Of a DNA stretch of 64,000 nucleotides, positions 42,737-53,666 are shown one piece after another. Source of the DNA: Portulaca oleracea (taxonomy: Eukaryota; Streptophyta; Magnoliopsida; Caryophyllales; Portulacaceae); assembly GCA_029582165.1 (NCBI GenBank), contig CM055875.1, positions 26,677,144 to 26,741,143 of the forward strand, read 5' to 3'. The notes under the pieces were generated by a model, which ran no database searches, was not told where the DNA came from, and saw nothing but the letters and a program-made list of their open reading frames with translations. A program made the translations under genes and the position numbers. Position 1 is the stretch's first letter. The number at the start of each line of letters is the position of its first letter.

Positions 42737-43195
42737 AATACTTTCTCTTTTTTTTTAATTGTCATTCACGCATTTTGAGATCCATTATTTTTAACCAATA
42801 ATTTGTCACATAAATGTTTATAAAAAATTTTAATACTATACTCTTTTAATAGCATTTTAATTATTAATCTAATGACATTAATTTTACAGGATGAATATAT
42901 CATTATAACATACTCCCTCCATTTTTTTATTTGTCTTTCACGCTTTTTAAAGTCCGTCTTTATCAATAATTTCACACATAATACTTTTATAAAGATCTAC
43001 GATATTTTTCTAATACTATTTTTATAACGAATCTAACAACATCAATTTTGTATGACGAGTCATTGTACAAATCAAATTAAGATATTAGCGGTCTAAATTT
43101 TTAACACAATTACCAATGTGACAATTGAAAAAATCGGAGGGAGTATTAACGATCAGAATTTTTAATACGAAAATCAAGGAATAATAAAAAGAAAC
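42737..43195. mobile_element. Degenerate MITE split by a related MITE
   Basis: TACTTTCTCT..TTTTAATTGTCATTCACGC at 42740 resembles the start of the inner element (ATTTGTCTTTCACGC), and its interior (ATGTTTATAAAAAATTTTAAT) parallels the inner copy (ACTTTTATAAAGATCT). After the inner element the sequence resumes at GATCAGAATTTTTAATACG. The outer ends are decayed. Confidence 0.4.
42911..43146. mobile_element. Stowaway-like MITE, TA duplication
   Basis: 236 bp from TACTCCCTCC to GGAGGGAGTA, perfect 10-bp ends, with TA target duplication. The interior is AT-rich and non-coding. Confidence 0.75.
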
Positions 43196-44400
43196 AGATG
43201 ACGTAATGCATTACTAATGTTATCAATTAAACTAATCAAGACCATCTCCAAAGTGCCAAGATTAACTCCATCTCAATTTTTCCCCATAAAAACCCACATG
43301 CAAAAACTTGGAGATTATTAGTATTTTTTTTTTTGAAGAAACCAGAGGTTATTAGTATTTTAAATTCACTGGAAGTTAACATATATCTATCAGTTAGTTG
43401 ACCCAAATATTTGTTTATTCATTTGTTAAAAAGGGAAAAACAATAGAGAAGGGCCATGAGGTAAAACAATTCTATATAGTTCTCCTCTCCCATATTACAT
43501 AGCAATACAAATAACAATGTACAGTGAGAATCTAAACATTAAGGACACATTTAGTGTATGACACTCTAGGTGATGCCTGTTTTTGTATATTTACTAGTTC
43601 CAATATTTCAATGGATTTGGTTGTACTGTTCCAATGTTTCTTCATTAACCCATTCTTGAGTATTTTTACAATAGTTAAATGCTATATTAAAAAAAATTCA
43701 TATAATACACACACACAAAGAATAGACCCTAATGTAATTCTAAAGAGTACAACGCTGCAAGAATTATCCCACTCATAGCTACTTTTATATATTTGATGAA
43801 AGTATCATATGTGATGCCAAATTTGACTATTTTTATTTTTGTAGGGATTAGAAAGAAAACCATTTATGAAGCCTTAATATTTCGTCATATGTCACCGGCA
43901 CATTATAATCGCAAATGTATATAGTAACACCTCAAGGGAAACAAAATCAGCCTCCAAACTTGCTCGCATTGCGTCTTCATTTTCCCATTCAAACAGTTGT
44001 TTCTACTGCATATTAAAAATATACAACATTGGAGTAAACTACATGGACCAATCACCCATGGTACTTGTTCTCATATTATGCTTTTGGTCTACTACATATA
44101 TCAACCTTAACGTTATCACAATCACCCTAACAAGAGTTGCATTATCGATTCCCTTCATCATGTCCTTTTTGTTTCGAGATCATCCTCTAGATACTTTGGA
44201 CCTCAACATTGATTAGAAAATTTGCTTCAAGATTTGCATGTGGGAAGAAGTTTGCGAACATATATATGTGCGTTACTTCAATGACTGATCTAAAGTTTGC
44301 TCTACCAATGCATGCCTCATGATAACACGACTTGAATATTGTAGAATGAACGTTAAATCTCATATGAAAGTTATAACCAATGTGGTTGCTTGATAAATAA
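43196..44400. other. AT-rich intergenic; no gene seen
   Basis: No conserved coding, repeat termini or RNA gene recognised. A minus-strand 88-codon frame near 44187 overlaps the tRNA region and is judged spurious. Confidence 0.5.
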
Positions 44401-44401
44401 G

Positions 44402-44417
44402 CAAAAAATAAAAAAGG
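44402..44417 (-). terminator. Pol III terminator after tRNA-Lys
   Basis: On the minus strand CCCTTTTTTATTTTTTGC starts a few bases after the tRNA-Lys 3' end: two T6 runs. It is the only T4+ run close downstream of either tRNA. Confidence 0.75.
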
Positions 44418-44420
44418 GAA

Positions 44421-44493
44421 CGCCCACCGTGTGGCTCGAACCCACGACCACAAGGTTAAGAGCCTTGCACTCTACCAACTGAGCTAGACGGGC
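44421..44493 (-). tRNA. tRNA-Lys (CUU anticodon)
   Basis: 73 nt on the minus strand, GCCCGTCTAGCTCAGTTGG ... GGTGGGCG. The anticodon loop CTCTTAA gives CUU. Acceptor, D and anticodon stems pair; the T stem has one mismatch (G opposite A, where CCCAC would be expected and CACAC is present). B box GGTTCGAGCC is intact. It lies 7 nt downstream of tRNA-Cys in the same orientation. Confidence 0.9.
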
Positions 44494-44500
44494 AAAGAGA

Positions 44501-44572
44501 AGGGCCCAATCGGGTTCGAACCGATGACCTCTTGATCTGCAGTCAAATGCTCTACCACTAAGCTATGGACCC
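44501..44572 (-). tRNA. tRNA-Cys (GCA anticodon)
   Basis: 72 nt on the minus strand, GGGTCCATAGCTTAGTGG ... GATTGGGCCCT. The anticodon loop CTGCAGA gives GCA. A and B boxes (GGTTCGAACC) are intact. Upstream is CAACAAG just before the 5' end and a TATATAATAATAG stretch about 35 bp further out, the CAA and TATA-like arrangement typical of plant tRNA genes. Only TTT separates it from the next tRNA, so no effective terminator. Confidence 0.93.
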
Positions 44573-44616
44573 TTGTTGCTGATTTTCCTACTATTATTAT
44601 ATAAGTAACAAATAAT
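44573..44616 (-). promoter_or_regulatory. Upstream element of the tRNA-Cys/tRNA-Lys pair
   Basis: Minus-strand TTACTTATATAATAATAG followed by CAGCAACAAG immediately before the tRNA-Cys 5' end. tRNA-Lys has no equivalent upstream element, because its upstream is tRNA-Cys itself. Confidence 0.5.
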
Positions 44617-44953
44617 GCAATATAAAACTCTGTCTCAACTCTCAACATTCTTCTGTGTAGTCTTTCATCCTTCAGTGTGTTGCACCTTTTCATGTTTTTT
44701 TTTTGAAAAATTGGATTTTATTATAATGTATATATAATTTGATATGACGATTTTCTCTCAATTAAGTGCTCCATTTTATCACATTATTCTTTTTTGAGGG
44801 TAAAATGTTGAAGCTGAAGTGATGAGATAAGTCTATCATGTAGATGTTAAGGACCTCATTAGGCAGTTGAAGCCTGAAACTGATGCTACATCTATGACAC
44901 ACGATATGCTCGCCCAAAATATGAGCGGTCTACATCAAACTCCCTCGTTGCTA

Positions 44954-45222
44954 TGAAACCATCTCAACCAAAAGCTTAAGCTGATGGTTGAAGGCTCAGT
45001 AATAGTTTTACACTCTAACACGCCCCCTCATGCGAATGCCCTTTGGGCTTGAAGCGTGGATGCTGTAAAGGCCCCCTTCACCTTGCGTAATTGAATAGGG
45101 GGGTGTTGAGATTCGAACACGAGACCTCTTACTGAGGTCTGGCTCTGGTACTATGTGGAACTATCTCAACCAAAAACTTAAGCTGATGATTGAAGGCTCA
45201 GTAATAGTTTTATACTCTAACA
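44954..45222 (-). mobile_element. Very small TRIM (269 bp) with 67-bp LTRs
   Basis: Two 67-bp direct repeats (44954-45020, 45156-45222) run TGAAACCATCTCAACC...CTCTAACA and TGGAACTATCTCAACC...CTCTAACA. Between them, next to the right repeat, is ATAGTACCAGAGCC, a near match to the initiator-Met primer site. Next to the left repeat is a purine tract CATGAGGGGGCG (both minus). So it is a terminal-repeat retrotransposon in miniature in minus orientation. No clean 5-bp duplication was found (TGCTA versus GCTGG). Confidence 0.75.
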
Positions 45223-46149
45223 GCTGGGTTGGTTAAGCTCTCACTAGAATAACATCCCATCATGCTCTTGACGCGAAGTGTTTGACTTTTGGAAGTATTT
45301 AGAGTTTCGAATCATTCTCAAAGTCTCTTTCTGCTTCGATCCCTAGAACATCCCAATCCCGCATCTCTATTACTTCTACCTATCCATCTGGATAAATGGT
45401 ATGTCGTCCTCACAAAGAATTACAATCCTAGCTATGTTTCCAAATGATGGCATCTTCTGCCCCTGTGCTGCCAAGAGGGATCTTAAGTATTGCCCTACCT
45501 TCAAGTTCATTGAAACATAGGCTAACATAGTTTCAGAAGATCTTGTTTCCAAGCGCCAACTTCTGAATCGATAAGCTCCAATGCCCAAAAAAACCAAATC
45601 TTCAAGGGACAACATCTAATACTATAAAATTCCCAACCCACAATTTCAGGGTTACATCTGACTTCACATTGTTCGTGTGGCCTGGCAAAGAAAAGTAAAA
45701 AAAAAAAAATCTTTGCATGGGTCTCATGACATAAATCCTTTAGAGAACAACTATGTTTGTGGACGATCCAAGATAGTGTTGCATTGCTACGTATATGAAA
45801 ATTTCCCATTTCCCCCAAACCTTGAGTATTGTTTGTATATGAAATCCACATCGAAGTTGTTGTATCTCAACTCCTCACAATCACATGGTCACAATGTGGG
45901 TCCTGATATAGAGTCATGGACAGTGCATACGAGACTTGCATTGGGGAGTTATATCTTAATAACTCTCCAATGTGACCCATTGTGTTTAGGAAGATTATGT
46001 GACCCATTGTGTCTAAGAAGATTGAGATGTATTAAGAGGCTAATTCCAACAAACTTGTAATCTTACTGAAAAATTGGAGGTGAGAAAATCAGATCTCCTT
46101 CTAATGAAGGAATCAAAATAATAAGCCTAGGAATAAACATTCACATTGG
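45223..46149. other. Intergenic; two unrecognised minus-strand frames
   Basis: Frames at 45376-45615 and 45522-45851 (minus) have mixed composition (for example VGQYLRSLLAAQGQKMPSFG) but I recognise no family. They may be a decayed gene fragment. A GTGACCCATTGTGT word is duplicated at 45970-46010. Confidence 0.3.
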
Positions 46150-46198
46150 ACCTTCAGTTCAACATTTTATTTTCGCTAGGTAAACAACAAACTCTACC

Positions 46199-46720
46199 CT
46201 AGGAATCCCTTCTTTCAAGGGTTACTCCTAGGACATCATCCAACAGAACAGATGATAACTCCCTATGAAAACTCGAATTACAAACAAATGAATTTTGAAT
46301 ACTATGCTCAAACTTTGCCAACCAATCTATAGCCCTATTTCCTTGACGGAAGATATGAGAAATATGACAAGCCGTACACTCCCCCAAAAGACGACGAATA
46401 TCTTGCACCAACATATGAATCTCCCGTATAATCAAAACAAACTGATGTACCTTGATTAAAACTAGATTATCTCCCTCAATAAGAAGCTTCCTGAAACCTG
46501 CCTGAATTGCATCTCGAATTCCATTTCGCATCGCAGTAGCTTCCGCAACCAGAATAGAGTTATGACCCAGGTTGAAAGAGGAAAGTTGAAGAGCTCTCCC
46601 TTGCGAATCCCGAATAATGCAACCGCAGCGCTGTTGTGTCTTCGCGAACCATCAAAATTGATCTTGACGACACCCTGAGGAGGCTTATGCCAAAAAACCC
46701 ACGTTGACACCTTTACCCCC
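46199..46720 (-). pseudogene. LINE RNase H domain
   Basis: VVKINFDGSRRHNSAAVA supplies the first catalytic Asp. After a frame change the domain continues AMRNGIRDAIQAGFRKLLIEGDN and HIFRQGNRAIDWLAK and ends at a stop at 46199. RVT_3-type RNase H is usual at the C-terminus of plant L1 ORF2. Confidence 0.8.
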
Positions 46721-48650
46721 TTCCTACCATGAGAAGAATTATTAACCTCCAAAAAATCAGCAAGCCTATGTCTGATTCGCCATTCGGCCGTAGCCTTTTT
46801 TGCCCTAATGAGTGTACAACCCACAGGGAGAGAGACATTATTAAAAACGACTAAATTCCTAGCCTTCCAAATACTCCAGCATAAAGAAGTTAACCGATCA
46901 AAATTTATTTTAGAAATATCACCTTTACAACGTCTCAAGAAATCATGTATTCCTTCTTGAGCCATAGGAGTAGTTTGAATCCAGCCGTGTTGCTTGGCAG
47001 TGGACCACACATCCCGAGCATACTGATAATGTAATAAAATATGGTCCTCGGTCTCTTGGTGATTATTACACATGGGACAAGATTCTTGTATATTTAACCC
47101 CCTGTAAACTAGATTAGCCCTGACAGGCAAAGCAAGGTGACAAAGTTGCCAAAGAAAGGTTTTTAATTTAGGTTGCACATCAAGATTCCAAATCCATCTG
47201 AATTCCCATGAATTACCAAAAGAAACATTTTCGTGGGCTAGCCAGGTAGCAGACTTTGTAGTAAAATGACCATTGCTCGACAGACCCCAACAAATCGAAT
47301 CCTCAAAAGGATGTGACGGAATCGGAGTTGCTAAAATAAAATTAAGAGACTGCTGGTTTACCAGCGGCCGAAGCTTGTCTATATCGCACATTCTATCATT
47401 TGTGATAAATTCAGACACAGTCAGGCTTGTATCTACAGAATCCAAATAAGAAATTTCATTAATTTCCAAAAGGTTACTCATGCTGCACCAGTTATGCTTC
47501 CAAAAAAATAATTTTGGAACCATCACCCACCTGCCAACGTAACCCCTTAGCAAGAAGTGGCCTTGCATTAAGAATTGAACGCCACACCCAAGAATCTGAC
47601 TGTGTAGCCTTAAGGGAAAAAACATCTCTATCGCGAACATACTTAGCTCGAATTTGTTCCACCCACGGCCCCGAACCAAAAAGAACCTTCCAAAGCAATT
47701 TACAGAGGAAAGCAAGATTAATTGCATCAATCTTTCTTAACCCCAGGCCCCCCATACTCTTAGGATGACATATTTTGTCCCATGCAATCAAGGGGATCCC
47801 CTTATTCGTATTAAGGTCTTTCCAAAAGAAAGATCTGGTAATTGCATCGATTTGCCTAGAAGTCTCCTTTGGGATGCGAAAACACTGCAAAGTATGGGAA
47901 GGGATAGACTCAAGATGAGATTGAATAAGGGCGATCCTTCCTGCTTTAGCCACAAACTTAGCCTTCCAAGGCTGAAGTTTAGCAGCAGCATTATTAACAA
48001 GATGCATAAAGGTGTCATTAGAAGGTCTACCCTTAAACAAGGGACAACCTAGATATTTCCCAACACCATTAGTTTGAGCAATGCCAAAGACACCAGCAAC
48101 CTGGTTTTTGTCTCAGGAAGTGGCATTTTTGGAAAAACTCATAGAAGACTTATGAAAATTAATTAATTGGTCTGAGGATTCACAAAATTGGTCCAAAATG
48201 GCCTTTAGGTTTTGACATGTTTCCAAATTCGTATTGCAGAGGAGAAGACTATCATCAGCGAATAATAAACATGGGATGCGATTTCCATTTCGAGATAGCG
48301 TTAATCCAATACCACTTTTGCGATGTGAAGCGGCCTTTGAAAGCTCAGCGGTTAAAGCCTGCATACACAAAAATAAATAAGTAAGGTGACAAGGGATCAC
48401 CTTGCCTAATCCCCCTAGTAGGTTTGAAAAAACCACAGGATTCACTATTTACAGTAATTGAATAAGACACCGTCGTAACACACTTCATAATCCAATTAAT
48501 CCATTTCTGGTGAAACCCCATTCTTACCATTACTTCCCTCAAAAAAGTCCACTCTATTCGGTCATAAGCTTTTTCTATATCTAATTTCATAGCAACCCAA
48601 CTTTTTTTCCCTTTCATATTCTGAAACTTGTGAAATATTTCATGTGCTAA
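46720..48650 (-). pseudogene. LINE reverse transcriptase and zf-RVT domain
   Basis: RT blocks: DNILLAHEIFHKF, MKLDIEKAYDRIEW, RGIRQGDPLSPYLF, CLLFADDSLLL (catalytic FADD) and LINFHKSSMSFS, over two frames down to 48113. Then WKAKFVAKAGRIALIQSHLES and, in zf-RVT, WQLCHLALPVRANL with ESCPMCNNHQETEDHILLH. The region before DNILLAHE, normally holding the first RT blocks (LIPK..P, RPISL), is missing. Frameshifts lie near 48350, 48100 and 47650. Confidence 0.85.
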
Positions 48651-49720
48651 AAGAATATTATCATGAATGGATTGGAAAGAAGTCGTTCTTCAACACGTTG
48701 AAGAGTATCTTCATTCTTCTTCATCTTCTCATTAAAATTATCAATCACATTTGTGTGCCAAAGTTTCAGATCGTTTTTTATTCGATGCAACTTATGCACA
48801 ACTCTGAACATTGGAGATCCCCGAATATAACAACTCCAATTGTTTTTAATAATTTGGTGCACCTTCCCATAGGTAGACCAAATGTTGTGGAATCTGAAAG
48901 GAGGCTTTTTCCTAGAACAGACATTTGGACACGTGTCAAGTAACACATATGAGTGATCAGAGCATGCAATTGATCCATTAGAAACATAATAGTTGGGGTG
49001 TTGCCTTTCCCAAGATGGAGAGATAAGAACTCTGTCCAATTTTTCATAGACAAGATGACCATAGCAAACTTTCTTCCAAGTGAATTGACGGCCGTGAACA
49101 TTAGCATCTATACAACCAGTGTTGAGTAAGAAATCAGTTAGGTGGACAGCCTTAGTTGGGTTAAAGGGTGCTCCCCCAAACTTATCCAAAGGACTAAGTA
49201 ATTCATTAAAATCTCCAACTAAAGCCCAAGGCAAATCAATCGAAGAAGCAAGACATTTTAGTTTTTGCCAAAATTCGGCCTTCTCCCTTTCCTGGGCCGG
49301 GCCATAGCAGGCTGTCAAAAAGAATTCCGAATGATCAACTAAATCCTTGACAAGACAATGGAAAAACCGATTATCCTTTAAACAAATCTGTAAACTAACT
49401 CTCGCAGGATCCCAGGCGCACCATAACCCTCCAGAGTGATTAACAGGGTTGATATAGTCAAAAGAAGTGAAACCAATCTTCATCAGCAAACTTTTGGAAT
49501 TATCATCGTTAACCATTGTTTCAAGCAAGAATAAAATTGCTGGAGATTGTGTTCGGTTAATAAAAAAAATTTCATCAAGGAGGCTCTTCTTTTTAGCCCC
49601 ACATACATTCCAACAAACTATTTTCTTGTAGACAACCAAAGAGGAAAGGCTTCCGCAGTCAACAAATAAATCGGGTTCTGCACCCAAAGAAAAAAAAAGA
49701 GATGAAACTAACCGACAAAA
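48650..49720 (-). pseudogene. LINE apurinic-like endonuclease domain
   Basis: One open frame contains the endonuclease motifs VCWNVCGA, FLLETMV, ACYGPAQ, WALVGDFNELL, FTWKK and SIACSDHSYVLLD, so the catalytic Asn/Glu/Asp/His set looks intact. It ends EERLLSNP, where the usual ~230-residue bridge to RT is replaced by a direct join to the RT active region. Confidence 0.85.
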
Positions 49721-50169
49721 ACAGATACAAGCCATGGCCAACCAAGTAAAACTCCAACAAATTACAAAGGAGAGAGATTTCTCCCAATTTATTCCACACA
49801 ATAAAAGGGTTATAAGCAGGCCCCGAAAAACAAGAATAAGATAACTCAGCACTAGAAGAAGTCAGCCCCATTCTTGCATGATTAAACGGTTATTATCCCG
49901 AACCCAGCACAATGCCTGTAAAGATAAGACACAACTCCTACAAAGAAATCTAGCCAAGCAAAAAAGACGTACTGGACAACAAAAGAAAAAGAAAGTGAGA
50001 GAAGAATAAGAGAAGAAAAGATGGAAAACAGGAAGCCAACAAAGCATAAAGGATAAAAAACTCAGGAGAGAGATAAAGCTAAGAACTAAGCCAATTTTAT
50101 TAAGTAAAAAACCATCCAAAGGCCAAACAAGCCTTGGATGGCTGCGATACAACCGGAGATAAATCATAA
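49721..50169 (-). other. Spacer between LINE ORF1 and ORF2
   Basis: Hydrophobic, Phe/Leu-rich low-complexity frames only; no conserved motif. Typical length for the region between the two LINE ORFs. Confidence 0.4.
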
Positions 50170-51640
50170 TTAACTGCCTTTAGGATGGGAGGAAAACTCC
50201 TCTCCATCATCAAATTTTCGCTTTTTGGATGAATCCGAGGACATTCCCGGACCAAGATCTTCTAAATCCATTAAAATATCCTCTTCCCCATCACCAATTA
50301 AGTCATCATCAAATTCCTCATACGCATCAAAGTCATGATCGTTACAATCCTCACTCCTGTCTAGATTAACAGCAGTGCTTGGGAACAGAGAGTGAGAGCT
50401 ATCCAGCAGGGGCTCAGAACGATTATTAGCTAAGGTCGGAGATGGGTTAGAAGAAGAAGAGGATCCCCCGCTGCCTGGATTGTGAGGATCAGGTTGTTGT
50501 GGTACCTCCATATCCTCAGGAGTCACAACAGGATCTTCCACCAAGATAGCCTTGCCTTTATCCTTAGCCCCAACCCGGGTGGGGTTTTATCATGTTTAGC
50601 ATGACCAGTGCCATTCCCTTCACTAATTCGGATTCCTGGTTGCTTGGGTCGGAAAGGTTTTGAGACCCTTCCCCTCTTCTGTGGAGCAACAGAGATCCAC
50701 TCCTGTCTTTGGTCTTGGATCTTAGAATCAGCAGCTGACAACCCAGTTGTTTTGAATTTTTCTTCCATTAATTCCAAAGGAGGCGCCACCGGGGCATTGG
50801 GGCATAATTCCAATAAGTGATCCTGGAAACCACACAGGGCACAAATTTCAAACAACCCCTCATAAGTGATGGGTATAGTGAAAATTTGCCAAGGGGATGG
50901 AATGGACAAGGAGCTTGGTAAGGTTCGAGTAATATCTATATTGACCAAAACACGAGCAAATCGACCCTTCTTCCGAAGGAGAGTGTTCGGGTCAACTCTA
51001 ATGACTTCACCTACTGAGCGAAGGATTTTTTTTAGCGTCGATTCAGAAACAAAACTCCCAAGGAAGGCGATACAGCCTCACCTATTGATCTATCCTTGAA
51101 ATGACGGCTGAGTAAGGATCAAAGAAAGGTTGCCAAGGCTGACACACAAAATTCAACCCACGAACAAACCAAGGCCTATTGCACCACACATACTCTCTAT
51201 CAACAGCATTAGCAAACTTTAACAAGAACCATCCTAGCCCTAAATCAATGAAATCCACCGTCCCCCGGACGTGCCTCCAGTCAGTTTTTGTTTTAGAAAT
51301 AATAACAGGTAAAGGAACTGACTCACCCCAAAGCTTAGCAATCAAACAGAGACGGGAAAGTTCCGCCATATCCGAGTCCCCAAGCAGATCGGGAATGATC
51401 AAATCCTCATCATCTACCGGCTGATCTTGAGGATTGGCATTATTGGGTGCGGAGGAGTTCGGTTGAGCTTGCTGACGGGTTAAGACCTCGGAAGGACTAC
51501 CCATAGTCCTCGTAGAGTGAAAGACAAACTGTGGTTGTAATGAAGCACTATTAGAAGAACTCGGACCTTCCACACCGAAGCGTATGAGTCGACGAAAGAA
51601 GGACCGGGGGCTCCATCTGCTCTGCGTGGATGTGAATTTG
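50170..51640 (-). pseudogene. LINE ORF1 (DUF4283-like domain and CCHC knuckle)
   Basis: The N-terminal part (51082-51573) has LCLIAKLWGESVPLPVI, GLGWFLLKFANAVDREYVW and NRPWFVRGLNF, matching the DUF4283 fold of plant LINE ORF1. The next frame (50523-50948) has VNIDITRTLP, a zf-CCHC_4 knuckle CALCGFQDHLLELC and a basic tail. The last frame (50170-50544) is acidic. At least two frameshifts break it (near 51080 and 50540). Confidence 0.8.
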
Positions 51641-52511
51641 AACTCTCAGCCACACCAGTTGGTTTGGGAGTTGGGTGTCCAGAACTAGGATCGGAACCAT
51701 CGTTATTAGGGAGATCAGGATCATTTTGAGTGTGGACAGTGCCAATCGGCAGTAGAAGAGCAAGGAACAAGAAAACATATAACATTGGAGAGGAATGGGA
51801 AAGAGCTTGGTAAGGATGAAAAATCAAGTTGCAAACCCACCCATATAAATAGCAGTACCTAGCAAGCAAATTCTCCAGTGAAAAGACCCATGAAACACTA
51901 GCAATTAAAACCATTAAAGAGAAAAAATGGAACGACACACCTTTCTGAATGCCAGCCAGTAATTGCATCAACAACTTATGCAAGTCCAATGCTTGAACCT
52001 AATCCCACCATAAAGGCAGCGAGTGGAAGTGAGGGAATTCGAGCAATCGCAGCAATTTAACACCATCAAAGTAGCAAGTGCGTAGATCTGCATCTAATGC
52101 AGCAATCAATACCGAAGAAAACCGTCTTTTTTCCTTAAGAACCCCAAAATTAATTCCACGAACCCAGTCATTAAGGTACCAAAACCCAGAGGAGCCTTCC
52201 GCATGCACAAACTCGGCCAATTCACAGCCTTCCGCAGGCAAGAAACATCAAGAATAACAATCAATTGATTGTATTAAAGGGGAGGGGGAAAAGAGGCATT
52301 GGGAATAAAAGCAATTAAACCCAGAAGAAGGAAGAAAAAACGAATGAAAAAGGAGAAACAAAAAAAGAGGGCCAAAAGGCAACATTACTGCATGTTGAGA
52401 GCAATCAAGGAACGGACACGAGTCTTACTCTCTCTACCCTCTCTCTAGAGGAGTCGATTGTCATTGGATTCCTTTTTTTTCCATATTTTAAGCTTATGGT
52501 GATGAGTTAAT
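51641..52511 (-). other. 5' region of the LINE
   Basis: No conserved coding. On the minus strand a CTCTCTAGAGAGAGGG palindromic stretch (about 52430-52455) lies near the start. The outermost ~60 bp before the duplication are AT-rich. Confidence 0.4.
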
Positions 52512-52579
52512 ACCTCCAGTTCAACATTTGTTGTACCTTTATACATGGGGAGAAAGGCATCTCTTGTACAGGGTAGAGT

Positions 52580-53223
52580 CAGTGGCGGATCTAGGATCTA
52601 AAGTCAGTGGTGTCGGCAAAGAATTAAGATTACAAACATGCACAAAACACGACTCATAAATATAACGCACTAACACATTTTATTCAACCTCTTAAGAACT
52701 AATCTCCTCAAATTCACATAAATAGTACTCCTTTCGTCCCTTTTTATTTGTCTACTTATTTAATTTTTTTTATTATTATTTGTCTTATTTGCATTTCCAA
52801 TAACGATTTTACTAGTACTGACGTACGAGTAATAAATGACATTGGACCAACAACTTAACAGTAATTGAAGGTAGTTTTGTCATTTTAATTTATTTCTACC
52901 CAAACTTTTGTCTTTATGTGTTTAAATAACAAAAGAAACATTTATTAACCACTACCTTTTAAGTGTTTAAATACAAAAAAAAAAAAGACAAGAAAGATAG
53001 AGGTCGACCAAAATCGAACCCCTGACTTATAATCAAGGCTAACAACTAAACGTGCAGGAACATTGCCAATCAGCTACACAAGTTTCCATGATTTTGTGGG
53101 ATGTCAAATGCTATATATTCAATATATTTGATTTTTTTTTTACTTCAATATAGATTTTATTTATATAAAAAAAAATTAGTGGTGTCAATTCACACCACAA
53201 GTCCTAACATAGATCCGCCCCTA
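52580..53223. mobile_element. Non-autonomous hAT element, TSD GGTAGAGT
   Basis: 644 bp with ends CAGTGGCGGATCTA / TAGATCCGCCCCTA and a perfect 8-bp duplication GGTAGAGT (52572-52579, 53224-53231). The subterminal TAGTGGTGT words recur near both ends. It sits 50 bp from the LINE's 5' duplication. Confidence 0.88.
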
Positions 53224-53351
53224 GGTAGAGTAGATACTAACAAAACATCAGATTTTTAGGCCAAACTTACATCTGTCTTCCGAATAATCAGGTTAGACTT
53301 AAGTTCTATTGATAGAGGTAGATAGATAACACAAATGAGTTTGAGTAGGAA

Positions 53352-53666
53352 TCAACATGGTTGAGTCTCAAACTTAAGAGAGATCCCCATGCCGAAGAGC
53401 TCCTAACACAGCAGCTTGGCACCATACGACACGTTGACCTTGACAATGTCATCCACAGAGTCGTAAAACTGGTAGTAGGGCCAACAGATCTTCTTGCCAC
53501 TGAGATAGCTCGCTGGATAACGCGTTGGTGATGTGCTTGTAGTTGCGGCAGACGTACATTTGGGACTGGTCGATGAGTGTCAAGAGCCGCTCATGGAGGT
53601 TGATGGAGGCACCATGGGCGATGAGGCAGTCCTGCTCCATCTCCCTAAACTTGATCCTGTTGAAAC
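53352..53666 (-). pseudogene. NRPD2/NRPE2-like C-terminal fragment (Pol IV/V second subunit)
   Basis: The frame at 53449-53666 holds IKFREMEQDCLIAHGASINL then HERLLTLIDQSQMYVCR. After frame changes comes VDDIVKVNVSYGAKLLC, a TAG stop at 53403-53405, then ELFGMGISLKFETQPC and the normal terminal stop at 53352. The ERDCLIAHGAS..LHERLFTLSDSSQMHVC and YGAKLLCQELFSMG.(S)LKFET signatures are specific to the Pol IV/V second-largest subunit rather than Pol II/III. Two frameshifts and one nonsense change kill it, and a copia LTR cuts it at 53667. Confidence 0.8.

Larger units (their letters stand above)
46168..52511 (-). mobile_element. L1-type LINE, nearly full length, 18-bp TSD
   Basis: Minus-strand order: 5' UTR, ORF1 (DUF4283-like domain, CCHC), endonuclease, RT, zf-RVT, RNase H, short A-rich tail. 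The flanks share ACCTTCAGTTCAACATTT (46150-46167) and ACCTCCAGTTCAACATTT (52512-52529), an 18-bp duplication with one mismatch. Stops and frameshifts are few and mostly late. An internal deletion removes sequence between endonuclease and RT near 48655, so the copy cannot be autonomous. Confidence 0.88.

Noticed and set aside
44187..44693. Protein frames overlapping the tRNA pair
   Set aside because: They read through structured tRNA genes and AT-rich flanks; no motif.
53000..53060. tRNA-like stretch ATCGAACCCCTGACTTATAATCAAGG
   Set aside because: A B-box-like word is present, but no acceptor or anticodon stem could be formed, and it lies within the hAT element.
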